Below, piece by piece: positions 1 to 11,682 of a DNA stretch of 64,000 nucleotides. The notes under the pieces were generated by a model, which saw nothing but the letters and a program-made list of their open reading frames with translations, was not told the origin of the DNA and ran no database searches. The position numbers were made by a program, and so were the translations under genes. Position 1 is the first letter of the stretch. Every line of letters begins with the position of its first letter. The stretch comes from Bagarius yarrelli (taxonomy: Eukaryota > Chordata > Actinopteri > Siluriformes > Sisoridae), in the NCBI GenBank assembly GCA_005784505.1, contig VCAZ01000044.1:365001-429000 (forward strand), given 5' to 3'.

Positions 1-819
1 CCAGCTCATTTTCAATCTTCACTTTGCCAGAACACACAATCTAGTTTTAAATCCATAGACAGCTCTGCTCAGGGTGTTAATCTTTTTATGGCTGGCAACA
101 AAGGAAATATCTGTATTTCTGTTCTTCCTGTCATCCGTCACTATCATAACTGGAATATGATTGTCAGTGAACTGGTTAAAATGTATCATTTTGTCACTTA
201 CACAGTTGTCCTATATGGTAAAAAATATTTTTTCCAGGCTAAAATGTATGTAAATATATGTCAAATGTATGTTATACTAAATATAAAAATATGTTTTTAA
301 AATCTAAAATTTATTTTATTTAAAATTATTTTATTTTTATTTTATTCAAAAATATTTTAGCAGCAAAAAGTATATTTCCAACTTTATTGGACTTTATATG
401 ATGAACAGAATCTCATGATGACGTGTAATAACAAAGAATGAACATTAGTCTTCATCAGTGATGGGAAGAGCGGAATTATAAATAAACAGTGTTACTCTTT
501 ATAGCATCAATACTCGTTACTCTTTCTAGTAACGAGTAATCAAGCAAAATACTGTTTTCCTTGTTATAACACTGTTACTGAGATAAAATGCGAGTATAGT
601 TTTGGTTTTAGGATAATTTTATTAAAGAGATTAACCTCTCCAGCCTGGGCATTTTTAGCACCAGCAGGGGCAGCTGACTGTTTGGAGGAAACTAAGAAAG
701 TATGTCCTATATTTAGTTTAGCAATCATTTACACAAATGCATACAATCATTCCCTAATATTGTACTGGTTCGACAGATGTTGCTGCTGGAAAGCACGTGT
801 TTCATATAAATGTTCACAT

Positions 820-955
820 GCGAAGCACCAAGTTGTCACTGCTGGGCCTCTGATCAAAGCCCTTAACCTCCAATTGCTCAGTTGTGAGATAAATGTAAGA
901 GATACATGTAAGTCGCTCTGTATAAGAGTATCTGCAAATGTAAATGTAATGTAAA
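820..955 (+). repeat. SINE-like repeat, tail-end fragment (family 1)
   Basis: The sequence reads as 'gttgtcactgctgggcctc', 'gatcaaagcccttaacc', then a tail resembling CTCTGGATAAGAGTATCTGC followed by TAAATGTAA repeats. The same order recurs near 39,575, 47,690 and 60,590, so this is a dispersed family. The head with the tRNA-like B box is missing or degraded here. Confidence 0.55.
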
Positions 956-1269
956 AGTATTTCACTCTTTTTTTTTTCTTTTTTCGGTCAAGCACAAAGT
1001 TACAGAACACACAGACCTTAAGAAATGTGCATAAACTTAACTTCACTGTATTTGCTGACATCCAACTTAGAAAGAAGGGAACACAAGTGTACCTAATTGC
1101 TGTTGCCGCAATTCACCCTCTTTTCGTGACCTGAAGGAGAGTTCCGTGACACATGTTTATATGTATGCAGCTTGCATAGTGAGTTTGTAAGGTCGACCGG
1201 CTCTGCAAAAAGCTATTAGTTAGAAGTTGAGACTTCATTCAGTTCTTTTATGTTATCCGTTATGGATTC

Positions 1270-1335
1270 CTTGACATTTACATTCACATTCAAAGTATTT
1301 GTCAAACGCCCTTATCCAGAGTGACGTACTCAAGT
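1270..1335 (-). repeat. SINE family 1 tail fragment, reverse orientation
   Basis: The stretch 'tttgtcaaacgcccttatcc' followed by 'agagtgac' is the reverse complement of the family 1 tail. Only the tail is present. Confidence 0.5.
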
Positions 1336-1611
1336 GGATTGAGTTTCTATCAATGAATAGATCAATATAAACTGAGTGCAAAAACTGTTAAAAACAAGAC
1401 CAACTGTTGAAAAAAAGTTAAAAATTAAATATCAAATACCAGGTATTAAAGAAAGCGGTAAATTGATGGGACGTTTCCACCTACATGCCAGCGGAACGTC
1501 ATGAGGCAGACCCAGCTTTTATCCAAAGAAATGCTTTATAGGGGGGCTTTATGGATTTGGCCTTTATTAGTTAATGTATTAGCTAGTTTTGTATTTCTTT
1601 CCAGTGGTGGA

Positions 1612-1770
1612 AAAAGTACTAAACATTTCCGCTTAAATAAAGGTACTGCTAATTAAGAAGAAATAACTTGAGTACAAATAGTAGTACTGAAATATATTAT
1701 GAATCAAGTAAGAGTAAATAAGTATTTTGTTAGGAATCTACTCAAGTTACTGCGTTCCAAAAAAACTTCA
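1612..1770. mobile_element. hAT-like non-autonomous element, one end only
   Basis: It starts with CAGTGGTGGAAAAAGTACT, a terminal sequence typical of fish hAT-type MITEs, and continues with several 'agtactg' and 'gagtaaa' motifs characteristic of that family. The matching opposite terminus was not found, so it is probably truncated. Assignment rests on recognition of the terminus. Confidence 0.45.
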
Positions 1771-2177
1771 GTGTGTAAAAAGTGATTCTAAACTATTCAG
1801 GTGTAAAAAGTTGATCCTAATTTAGCACTTATGGGCTGTTTTCTATGCTGCACATGCAGAAAGCTACCCCTCTTATGACTGGATTGAACAAGGTCATAAA
1901 AGAAAGTTTAAAAGAACTAAACTGCTAAACGATGTAACAACAAAAATGTATTAAAAAAAGATACTTATCTCTTGCAAAGGTGTTATCTTAGTATTTAATC
2001 TATAAATAGAAATCTATTATATAATACCACAACAAATGCCTGACACTTTAAAAGCAAAACATAGTACATATATACAGCTTTTCTGTATAATGTCTTCACT
2101 TTTGATATCACTGCTATTGATTATTAAACCATTCACATTTCACTTCCTAATTGTTTTACTCTGGGGTTCTTTGTCAG

Positions 2178-4163
2178 ATCTACATTGTGCCACAGGCAGC
2201 CATCTTTAAGATGGAAGATTTGGAGGGCCCAGAGGCGGAGGCAGCCATGTTGAATAACATGCGCGTGTATGGCACCTTGGTGCTGACCTTTATGGCTGTG
2301 GTGGTGTTTGTGGGTGTGAAATACGTCAACAAGCTTGCGCTGGTTTTCCTGGCCTGTGTTATTTGCTCCATTTTGGCAGTGTATGCTGGCGTCATCAAGA
2401 CTGCTTTCGAACCACCAGTGTTCCCGTAAGTACCTCAAATTTCTAAAATAGTGAAATGGTAAAAATATCCAGCTAAAATACCAAAGCTTTGCATATTTAG
2501 ATCTTAGTTTAGGAATACCTAGGATTTATTCCTTAATGTTTTACAATTGACCAGCTTAAATTTGTATCAGTCGTCTACAAATATTGAAGGTTGTCTGCGG
2601 TAGTGGGATTATTTCATGATTGCATTCTCCTTCACTTCCATATACTGATCCATTTTGTTCAGGCCTGGGTAATACATGTGACTGATTTTGGGGGCTTTTT
2701 GGGGTTTTTTTTGAAAGACAGATTCACAGTGCAGGCTGTAAATAATAATGTCATTTCTTGGACCTTTCATTTTATTTATGAACAAGTCTTGTGCAGTGGT
2801 GGCTCAAATAGTTAAGGCGCTGGGTTGTTGATCTGAAGACCAGGAAAACCTGTATCATAGCCCAAACTGTCTAAGACGAGATATGTGAAGAAACAAATTT
2901 TACTGTGCTGTAGAGTGTATGTGACAAATAAAGACATTTACATTAATGTTAAGTCTAAGAGCAAGGTCTGATTCTGTACAAACTGGGACATGTGATTCAG
3001 TACAAACTAACATAATGATTTGATCGGACTCGAGACTTGAAACTGAACGAATGACAAACATCATGCATTTAATTCAGCTGTGAATCTTACTGGATTAACA
3101 AAAAGAGGAGAGGATAAAGCCATGCTATAATGAGAATGTAGCAATCAAGCACCAGAGCAATATTCTATCTGTGCACAAAGTATAATCCCATTACACATTC
3201 ATGATTAGTGTAATGATAGATGACCCGACTCAATAAAAATAAATTTATCTGGGAAATTAAAGCAAACGGCATCAAAAACAAATCTAAAAATCTAATCTGT
3301 CATTGTTTTAGTATATTTCTAGACATTGCACATTTAAAACAACCCAAGTCCCCATGCAAATCAATGACCAAATCTAAGCTAAATAAATAAAAACAAATGT
3401 TTAATTCAGCAGTATGATTGAAAAATTACCACCATTAACCACTTTTTACATAATCATGAAACCAACTCTATAGTCAATAGTCCTACCAGCCCCTTTTTAC
3501 TGTTTTACCAGTTAATTCCTACAGCATGTTTAACCTTCGTGTGTATATATGAGAAACTATTTATGTTTGTGGTCATGATTCCTTTTGTTATGTGGATCTT
3601 ATACAGGGTGTGTGTTCTGGGCAACCGGACTCTAGTGTGGAAAGGCTTTGATGTGTGTGCTAAAGTGATTGAAAAAGACAATGTTACAGTCACTACCAAA
3701 CTCTGGAGCCTCTTTTGTGACTCAGAGTTCCTCAACGCAACCTGCGACAGCTACTTCATCAACAACAACGTGACAGAGATACAGGGCATTCCTGGCATCA
3801 CCAGTGGCATTCTGAAAGGTATACACACACACACACACACGCCGTATATTTTGTTAAATCCATTTATATAGTTACAGCCACAGAAGTGTGTCTTTTTAAA
3901 ATTGTTTTTACAAACATGAAAGTATTCTGTTTACTAGAATGTTTTTATATGCTGTGCGTTACATTATTTCTTTTAATGGAACTAAGAAGCTTGAAAATGT
4001 TGCAACGTGACAATGCGCCTGTGCACAAAGGCCCGAGCTTTATGAAGACATGGTTTTTGGATTAGATTTAGCTTTATTTTAAATGTGATTTAATTGAGAT
4101 TTATGGGTGAATAAATGGATGGATGAATAGGTGTTTATATATAAAAAGATGGATTAATGGATG

Positions 4164-4254
<91 letters not shown>

Positions 4255-7200
4255 GGATGGATGGATGGACGGATGGATGGATGGATAGATAAACAGATGG
4301 ATGGATGGATATAAAGAGGGGTGGACAGATGGATGGAGGAACAGGTGGATGGATGGATAGATGGATGGATGAATGAACAGGCAGATGAACAAACAGATGG
4401 ATGGACGGACAGACGGATGGATAGATGAATGGATGGGTAGATGGATGGATGGATGGATGGATGGATGGATGGATGGATGGATGGATGGATGGATGGATGG
4501 ATGGATGGATGGATGGATTGGTGACTGAATTCACTAAAAACATTGGTGCTAAATAAAAGATACTGAAAGCCGAAATCTAGTGTAAAATCCTTTTAGAGGT
4601 GTAAAGGCTATTATATGAGTCATTATATAGACAAATTAAATCCGGAATCGAATGTTCAAAAACACATATGGATGTGACAGGTATGTGTCCCAATACTTTC
4701 ATCCATATATCTTATGGATTTGCAACTGAGATTTTACATTCAGACATATAGTTTTATATTTGTATTGAATTTATTATTGCCTACTTTCTCTTTCAGAGAA
4801 CCTGTTTGGGAACTACATGGAGAAAAATGCTTATCTGGAAAAATCGGGCCTTTCTTCAGTAGAGGAACCAGACGCTCTGCCTACTAACACCAAAAACTAT
4901 GTGCTTTCTGATATCACCACTTTTTTTACACTTCTGGTTGGAATCTACTTCCCTTCAGTTACAGGTTGGTCAGTTCATACCGGTCGCTGAAGCTGAAGTC
5001 ATGTAGACATAATAGTAAAAAGGGAAGTCTGTGAAGAGTTTAAGGACTAGTTGTGCATTTATTTGCTACAGCAGTGAAGTCTGAAAGAAAGGAAATCTTT
5101 ATACTGTTCTAGGTAAGGAGTATCATTGGATCACTGTGGTTAGTGCCTATCATCACTTTTGTGGACTACACCAATCAGCCATAACATTAATACCACTAAC
5201 CACTAACCTGAATAACTGTTTCAATGCCACCTTTCACGGGTTGGGTATATAAGACAGAAATTAAACAGTTATCAGAATTGATCACTTGAAAGCAGAGAAA
5301 ATTGGCCAATATTAATGGCTAGACAACTGGGTCAAATTATCTCTGACACAGCAATAATTGTTCAGGAACAGTCTGAGGAGCATAACAAAAGCTGTATTTT
5401 AAGGTGTATTGTAGTTATGGTAATCGGCTCCTCTAATTTGTGTTTGAATGTGTAAGTGATTGCACCCTGCTATAGGTTGGCACTTCAAAGACTCAGTAAA
5501 GGACTCCAGGCTCCCAGTGATCCTGTATAGAAAAAGTGGTACAGAAGATGGATGGATGGATGGATGGATGGATGGATGGATGGATGGATGGATGGATGGA
5601 TGGATGGACGGATGGATGGATAAAGAGTTTGATAATAAACACTTATTCACCCATCTATTATCCATCCATCCTTCCATCCATCCAGAAGATGGATGGATGG
5701 ATGGATGGATGGATGGATGGATGGATGGATGGATGGATCCATCCATCCTGTATAGAAAAAGTGGTACAGAAGATAGATGGATGGATGGATGGATAGATGG
5801 ATAGACAGATGGCTTAATGGATGGATGAATAAATAAATATTTCACATAGATGATTTTACACAGTACAACATATAGTGAAATGTTTATCTTTGCATATCCA
5901 AACTTGGTAGCTTGTGGTCAGAGCGCCGGGTCAGCTATGATACGGCACCCCTGGAACAGAGAGGGTTAAGGGTTTTGTTCAAGGACTGGCGGCAGTGGGG
6001 CTTGAAACCAGGTCTTCCTGGTCTTCTAATCAACAACTTAGTGCTTAAATCATTTGAGCCGCCATTGCCCTGTCTTGTACTGAGCAATATTGCTCAGGCA
6101 CTTATCTCTTTGCCTATTTCGTCTAAATACACAAAAAATTAAAATAAGATCATAAGTAAAAAAATGCTGTTCTGTTGATGTCACCAAAAACATGTTTTTG
6201 TCTGTCTCTATATGTGTGTATCAGGCATCATGGCAGGTTCTAATCGCTCTGGTGATCTGCGAGACGCTCAGAAGTCCATCCCCATTGGGACCATTCTGGC
6301 CATCAGCACCACTTCATTCATCTGTATCCTTACACACCATACACTCACACATACGCAGTCTGTGTTTATAAAACTCAAGTATGTGTATTATATAAGTCTG
6401 TGCTGTATTGCTAATCTTAGTACCACTTTTACACTTATCATGCAGCATGTCAAGTTTAGCTGTTATTATTAAATCAGTTGCTGTCTTTGTCGTAAAGGTT
6501 TGATTACAATCAGAAGCAGGCAGTTGTCTTTCTGTAACGTAGCCTTTCAGACATGTCCTGTGTAGTGCTGTTTGGCTCCTGCATCGAAGGAACAGTTCTG
6601 AGGGACAAGTACGTTTTTATTGTGTTTTTGTCTAGATTAGTCCTTAAATTAAAACATTATGCATTATGTAGTGTAAGGAGAAGCATACACACAAATTTTT
6701 ATATGTTTCGGCAGATTTGGTGAAGCAGTAAGAGGGAATCTGGTGATAGGTACTTTGGCGTGGCCATCGCCTTGGGTCATCGTCTTTGGCTCTTTCTTTT
6801 CCACTTGTGGGGCGGGGCTTCAGAGTTTGACCGGTGCACCACGTCTTCTGCAGGCCATAGCCAGGGATGGAATAGTGCCATTTCTTAGGGTGAGTAACAC
6901 ATATACCTGCTCTGAAAATACTTCCCTATTATTCTCTCAAGCATACCAGTATGTGAACTAGCATTTTAAATTGGCACTATTTGGGAACGATGTCAGAGTT
7001 ATGCAAAAATGCTATGCTAAACTCCATTGCCCATCAGCCCGAGCACATCACATCCCCGTTATATGTCGCTGTTCCTAATCATTAAATAACTTATAATTAA
7101 CTAACTGATTACTAAGCTGTTATAAGATTTTGTAGATACTTATAATTGAATTCAGCTTGTCCTGTTTTTTGTGTGTGTGTGTGTGTGTGTTACAGGTATT

Positions 7201-7558
7201 CGGTCATGGTAAAGCAAATGGGGAACCCACCTGGGCTCTTCTTCTGACTGCCTGCATCTGTGAGAGTGGAATCCTTATCGCTTCCCTGGACTCAGTCGCT
7301 CCGATCCTCTCAATGTAAACATCACTCATTTAAATTCCACACTGCAGCTGTACCATCATTCAGTCCATTCAGAATTGAGTGATTTTGTAATTGCAGAAAT
7401 TATTGCAGCATTATGGCAGCAACAATCACAAAAATCTTTTCTGCAGGTTCTTCTTGATGTGCTACATGTTTGTGAACTTGGCCTGTGCGGTTCAGACTCT
7501 GTTACGAACTCCTAACTGGAGACCTCGCTTTAAATACTACCACTGGTATAACATACAG

Positions 7559-7599
<41 letters not shown>

Positions 7600-10500
7600 G
7601 GGCGAACAGATTGTGGACTGATTTATATCAGTTAGCTGGAATAGTTTGCTTAGAGAAACACAGCTATGACTTGGCCATCACTCAACAGTTACTGCTAAAT
7701 TTATTTTTTTTTATCATTAGATTTTAGACTATGTGGGTAAATACATGCCATCGCCAATGCAAACCTTGACTTCTAAAGCTTCCGTCTGTTTCAGACAAAT
7801 ATTAAATATGTCTCGCTTTCTTTTCTCTTCCATCTCTGCAGGGCTCTGTCATTCCTGGGCATGAGCCTGTGTCTCTCGCTCATGTTCATCTGCTCTTGGT
7901 ACTATGCCATTGTTGCTATGGCAATCGCCGGCTGTATCTACAAGTATATTGAGTTCCGGGGGTAAGTGGAACGTGAATGTGACCTGATGGAGGGAGGGGG
8001 CAGGATAGGGCGACAAGTTTTTTTTTAACTTGATGAGGCAGCTTTAGTTTAATCCTTGCAGTAAGAATGTGGTCTGATGTATTTAGTGACCTGATGATAG
8101 GGGTTTCGAACACAAGGGGGGGCCCTTGAGGATTACCACATTGTGTGTGTGGCTGTGTGTTTAGGGTTGCTAATTTGGGTTGCACTTGATTGTTGACAGG
8201 GCAGAGAAGGAGTGGGGTGATGGGATAAGGGGGCTGTCCCTAAGCGCAGCACGCTACGCACTTATGAGGCTGGAAGAAGGGCCACCGCACACCAAAAACT
8301 GGAGGTAAGCGTTAAAATACAGGTTCAAGCACAACACTACTGGGTAATCTTCTCGTTTGTAAGTAGAAGCTAATATTTGTTTTACATATTTTTAGCTATT
8401 TGTTTTACAATGATATGCAATATGTGTTGTATTGTGAGGCTGTTGCCAATACACAGTTCTAACAGATAGATTCTAGACTATTCTATTCATTCTGTTTCTC
8501 TTTTCTTCTATTACTTTGTTTCTATTTTCCTTCTCTCTCCTACTTTCCATCTGTCTGTCTGTCTGTCCAGGCCTCAGATCTTGGTGCTGGTCAGTGTGGA
8601 TGCTGAGCAGAATGTTGAACAGCCTCGTCTGCTGTCTCTGACTAGTCAACTGAAAGCAGGGAAAGGACTCACCATTGTGGGCACTGCACTAACTGGGACC
8701 TTTCTAGATGATCACCCTCTGGCGCAACAAGCTGAACAGGTAACACACACACACACACTAGTGGTGGGGGAAAAAAAATAGATTCATCGATGTATCGCAA
8801 TTCTTTCTCTAACGATTCTCAAATTTCAGAATTGATTCTGAATTTAAATTAGCACTGATGGATGCAAGTAAGCAAAGGTGTTGTTTTAAAAAGCCGTACT
8901 GTGTGCAAAGTTTGTGGCACCAAATTCGAATATTTCAGGAACACGACTAACATGGAAAAACATATCGATTCCACTGAGAGCTGGAGAAACCAAATCATCT
9001 TTTTTAAGATGGATGATATTGTCAGACATAAATTCCAACTATAAACACAAAGCATAGAAACTCCAATTCTGGGTAAAATGTCAAGATGTCCCCTCCTTCC
9101 TTTCACCCTTTTAAGGAAAGCTGGGATAGTTTTCGGCAGATCCCTGTGACCCTCAATTAGGGAATAAGAGGATATAGAAGATTTCAAAAAAAAGGGTACA
9201 TTAAGAATCCTTCTGGAAATCGAATTGGATCATAAAGTACCTAAAGATTTCCACCCCTAGTACACACACACACACACACACACATATATACATATACAGA
9301 ATTGTTATCCCTTCTATACATTCAGAGCATGGGGTAATTGAAATTAAAAAATGGCAGTTAAATTGCCTGAATGAACTTTTTAGGTTGTGTTTTAATAAGT
9401 GATGAAATCAGGAGCATGTTTTTTATCAAACATTAACAAGTAATTAACAGGTAATTATCAACTATTCATTACTTTTTATCTATTTTCTAATAGAATTATT
9501 ATGCCCGTCCCTAGTTTTCATCCTCTTTTCCTCACAGTCTCTGAAGAAGTTGATGGAAACAGAGAAAGTGAAGGGATTCTGCCAGGTGGTGGTTTCCTCC
9601 AACATCCGCGATGCCACCTCACACCTGGTGCAGGTCAGTGGTCTCGGGGGGCTCCAGCACAACACCGTACTCCTCAGCTGGCCACGTAACTGGAAGCAGG
9701 CTGAAGATCATCAGCTCTGGAGGAACTTTATCGGTGAGTCTCTGCAGCCCAGGTCCACTTTACATTTCATCATGTGTTCTTCTGCTTTAGAAAATCACAG
9801 ATTTAGATAATCACACATTAATCACATCACAGTGGGAGTAAAACTAATGGTAAAATAAGTAAAATGCAGAAAAAAATGTTGTTGTCAGTATAATAAAATA
9901 ATCAGTAAAATAATAAAAATGCAAATGTATTTTTTTAATCTTTATATAGGTATGTAAAAGATTTTTTTTTTTTTTAAGATAAAATATATGAGCTGAGTAT
10001 CCATTAATATATCACAGAACTCAGCAAATGACAAAGCAATACATCCAGTTAACCAATCAAATAATTAAATAATGCATTAACACTGCATTATTACTCCACA
10101 CTGATTGGTCAAATTTTACAGCGCTACATATACAAGCTAATTTAATTGCCTTACTGAATATAAAAATAAATTTTTTTATACCCATCATATACACCCTAAT
10201 CAACAATCAATGTTTTTATTTGATCAAATCAGAGCTTAACCCTCAGCCCGACTAATAATCTGTGTTGACCTGGCACAGGAGTTGGAGTTTAATAGATCCA
10301 GATGATTTGAAGCGAAAATAATTAGGGAAATATATCCAAATCAAAAAATATTGCAGCATCAATTAATGTGGTGTAAAAGAATCAAAGGTTATTTCGATAA
10401 ATTATTAGTACCCAGTCACATAACTATGTTATTTTTAAACATTTACTGCTTTTTTATTGGTAATTATGTTGTAATTTTTATCCTGAATGTAGAAAAATTT

Positions 10501-11426
10501 TAGACTTGACTTATTTTGCAAAACAGGTCATTTAACGGGGCTTTAAAGACTTTTTTATGCCTACTGAACAACGTCTGCTCTGTTTTGTAGAATTGGTCAG
10601 AGAGACCACCGCCGCAAGTAAAGCCCTGCTGGTGGCTAAGAATATTGCAGCTTTCCCATCCAACGGGGAGCGCTTCAGTGAGGGTTACATCGATGTGTGG
10701 TGGATTGTTCATGATGGCGGCATGCTCATGCTCCTGCCCTTCCTCCTGCGCCATCACAAGGTTAGCATGCTGACTTCTAGACTATTCTATGCTTTCCCTG
10801 CTTTCCCTGCTTTCAGTTGACTATCATATGCTTTTGGGTCCAGCATTTTAGTGTTGTTTTTATATTAATTTAATAATACTGAACTCCTACAACATACAGC
10901 TACAAACAAATGTGTACAGTAAAACATATCCACAAGGTACATGGGAATATTGATGCGTATAATATTTACTAAAGTCGGTTATAAATACAGCCAGGAGAAA
11001 AACAGGGTTCCACTGGGGTTTGTTAAATAGTTAATGCGTTCTGCTTTCAAAAGGGATTTCGCCTACAACTTCTTTAATCATCTGTGGTAGAGTTCTACTT
11101 AGAAAGTTCTAATTTAGAGAGGGTAGAATAATAATAATGTTACCTGCTTATTATATTACTAAATTAAGCAGATGATGAAATAGAAGTGAAAGATAGACAA
11201 ATTCTTTTCTACGCATTCACCAGCTAAAGATGTTGGGGTTAGAACACAGGGGTAGTAATGATACGGCACCCCTAAAGCAGAAGAAGGTTAGGGGCCTTGC
11301 TCAGGGGCCCAGGAATGACAGCTTGGCAGTCATGAGACTTCAACCCTGATTCTTTATTCAACAACCTATTGAGCCACTACTGTTTTCTAGTCTGTGTATG
11401 TGCTATATACTATAAAGTCACGTATG

Positions 11427-11483
<57 letters not shown>

Positions 11484-11630
11484 GGTGTGGAGAAAGTGCA
11501 GAATGCGCATTTTCACTGTAGCTCAGATGAACGATAACTCGATTCAGATGAAGAAAGACTTGACCACCTTCCTCTACCACTTGCGTATTGATGCCCAGGT
11601 GGAAGTAGTGGAAATGGTATGTGTGTCTCT

Positions 11631-11682
<52 letters not shown>

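Larger units (their letters stand above)
1..2177 (+). other. slc12a5 intron upstream of the first exon in the window
   Basis: No coding exon is recognisable. The segment ends in a 3' splice site (TTTGTCAG) at 2177. It is AT-rich and holds degraded interspersed repeats listed separately: a hairpin at 511-538, SINE pieces near 820-955 and 1270-1335, and a hAT-like repeat from 1612. The exons encoding the cytosolic N-terminus and the first membrane helices must lie upstream of the window. Confidence 0.7.

Noticed and set aside
4430..4520. Regular short repeats resembling an array of direct repeats
   Set aside because: Tetranucleotide microsatellite in a vertebrate intron with no spacers, so not CRISPR.
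4135..4543. Open frames of Ile-His-Pro-Ser repeats on the minus strand (also 5399-5845)
   Set aside because: Pure translation of GATA/GGAT microsatellites in all frames, with no start context or conservation.
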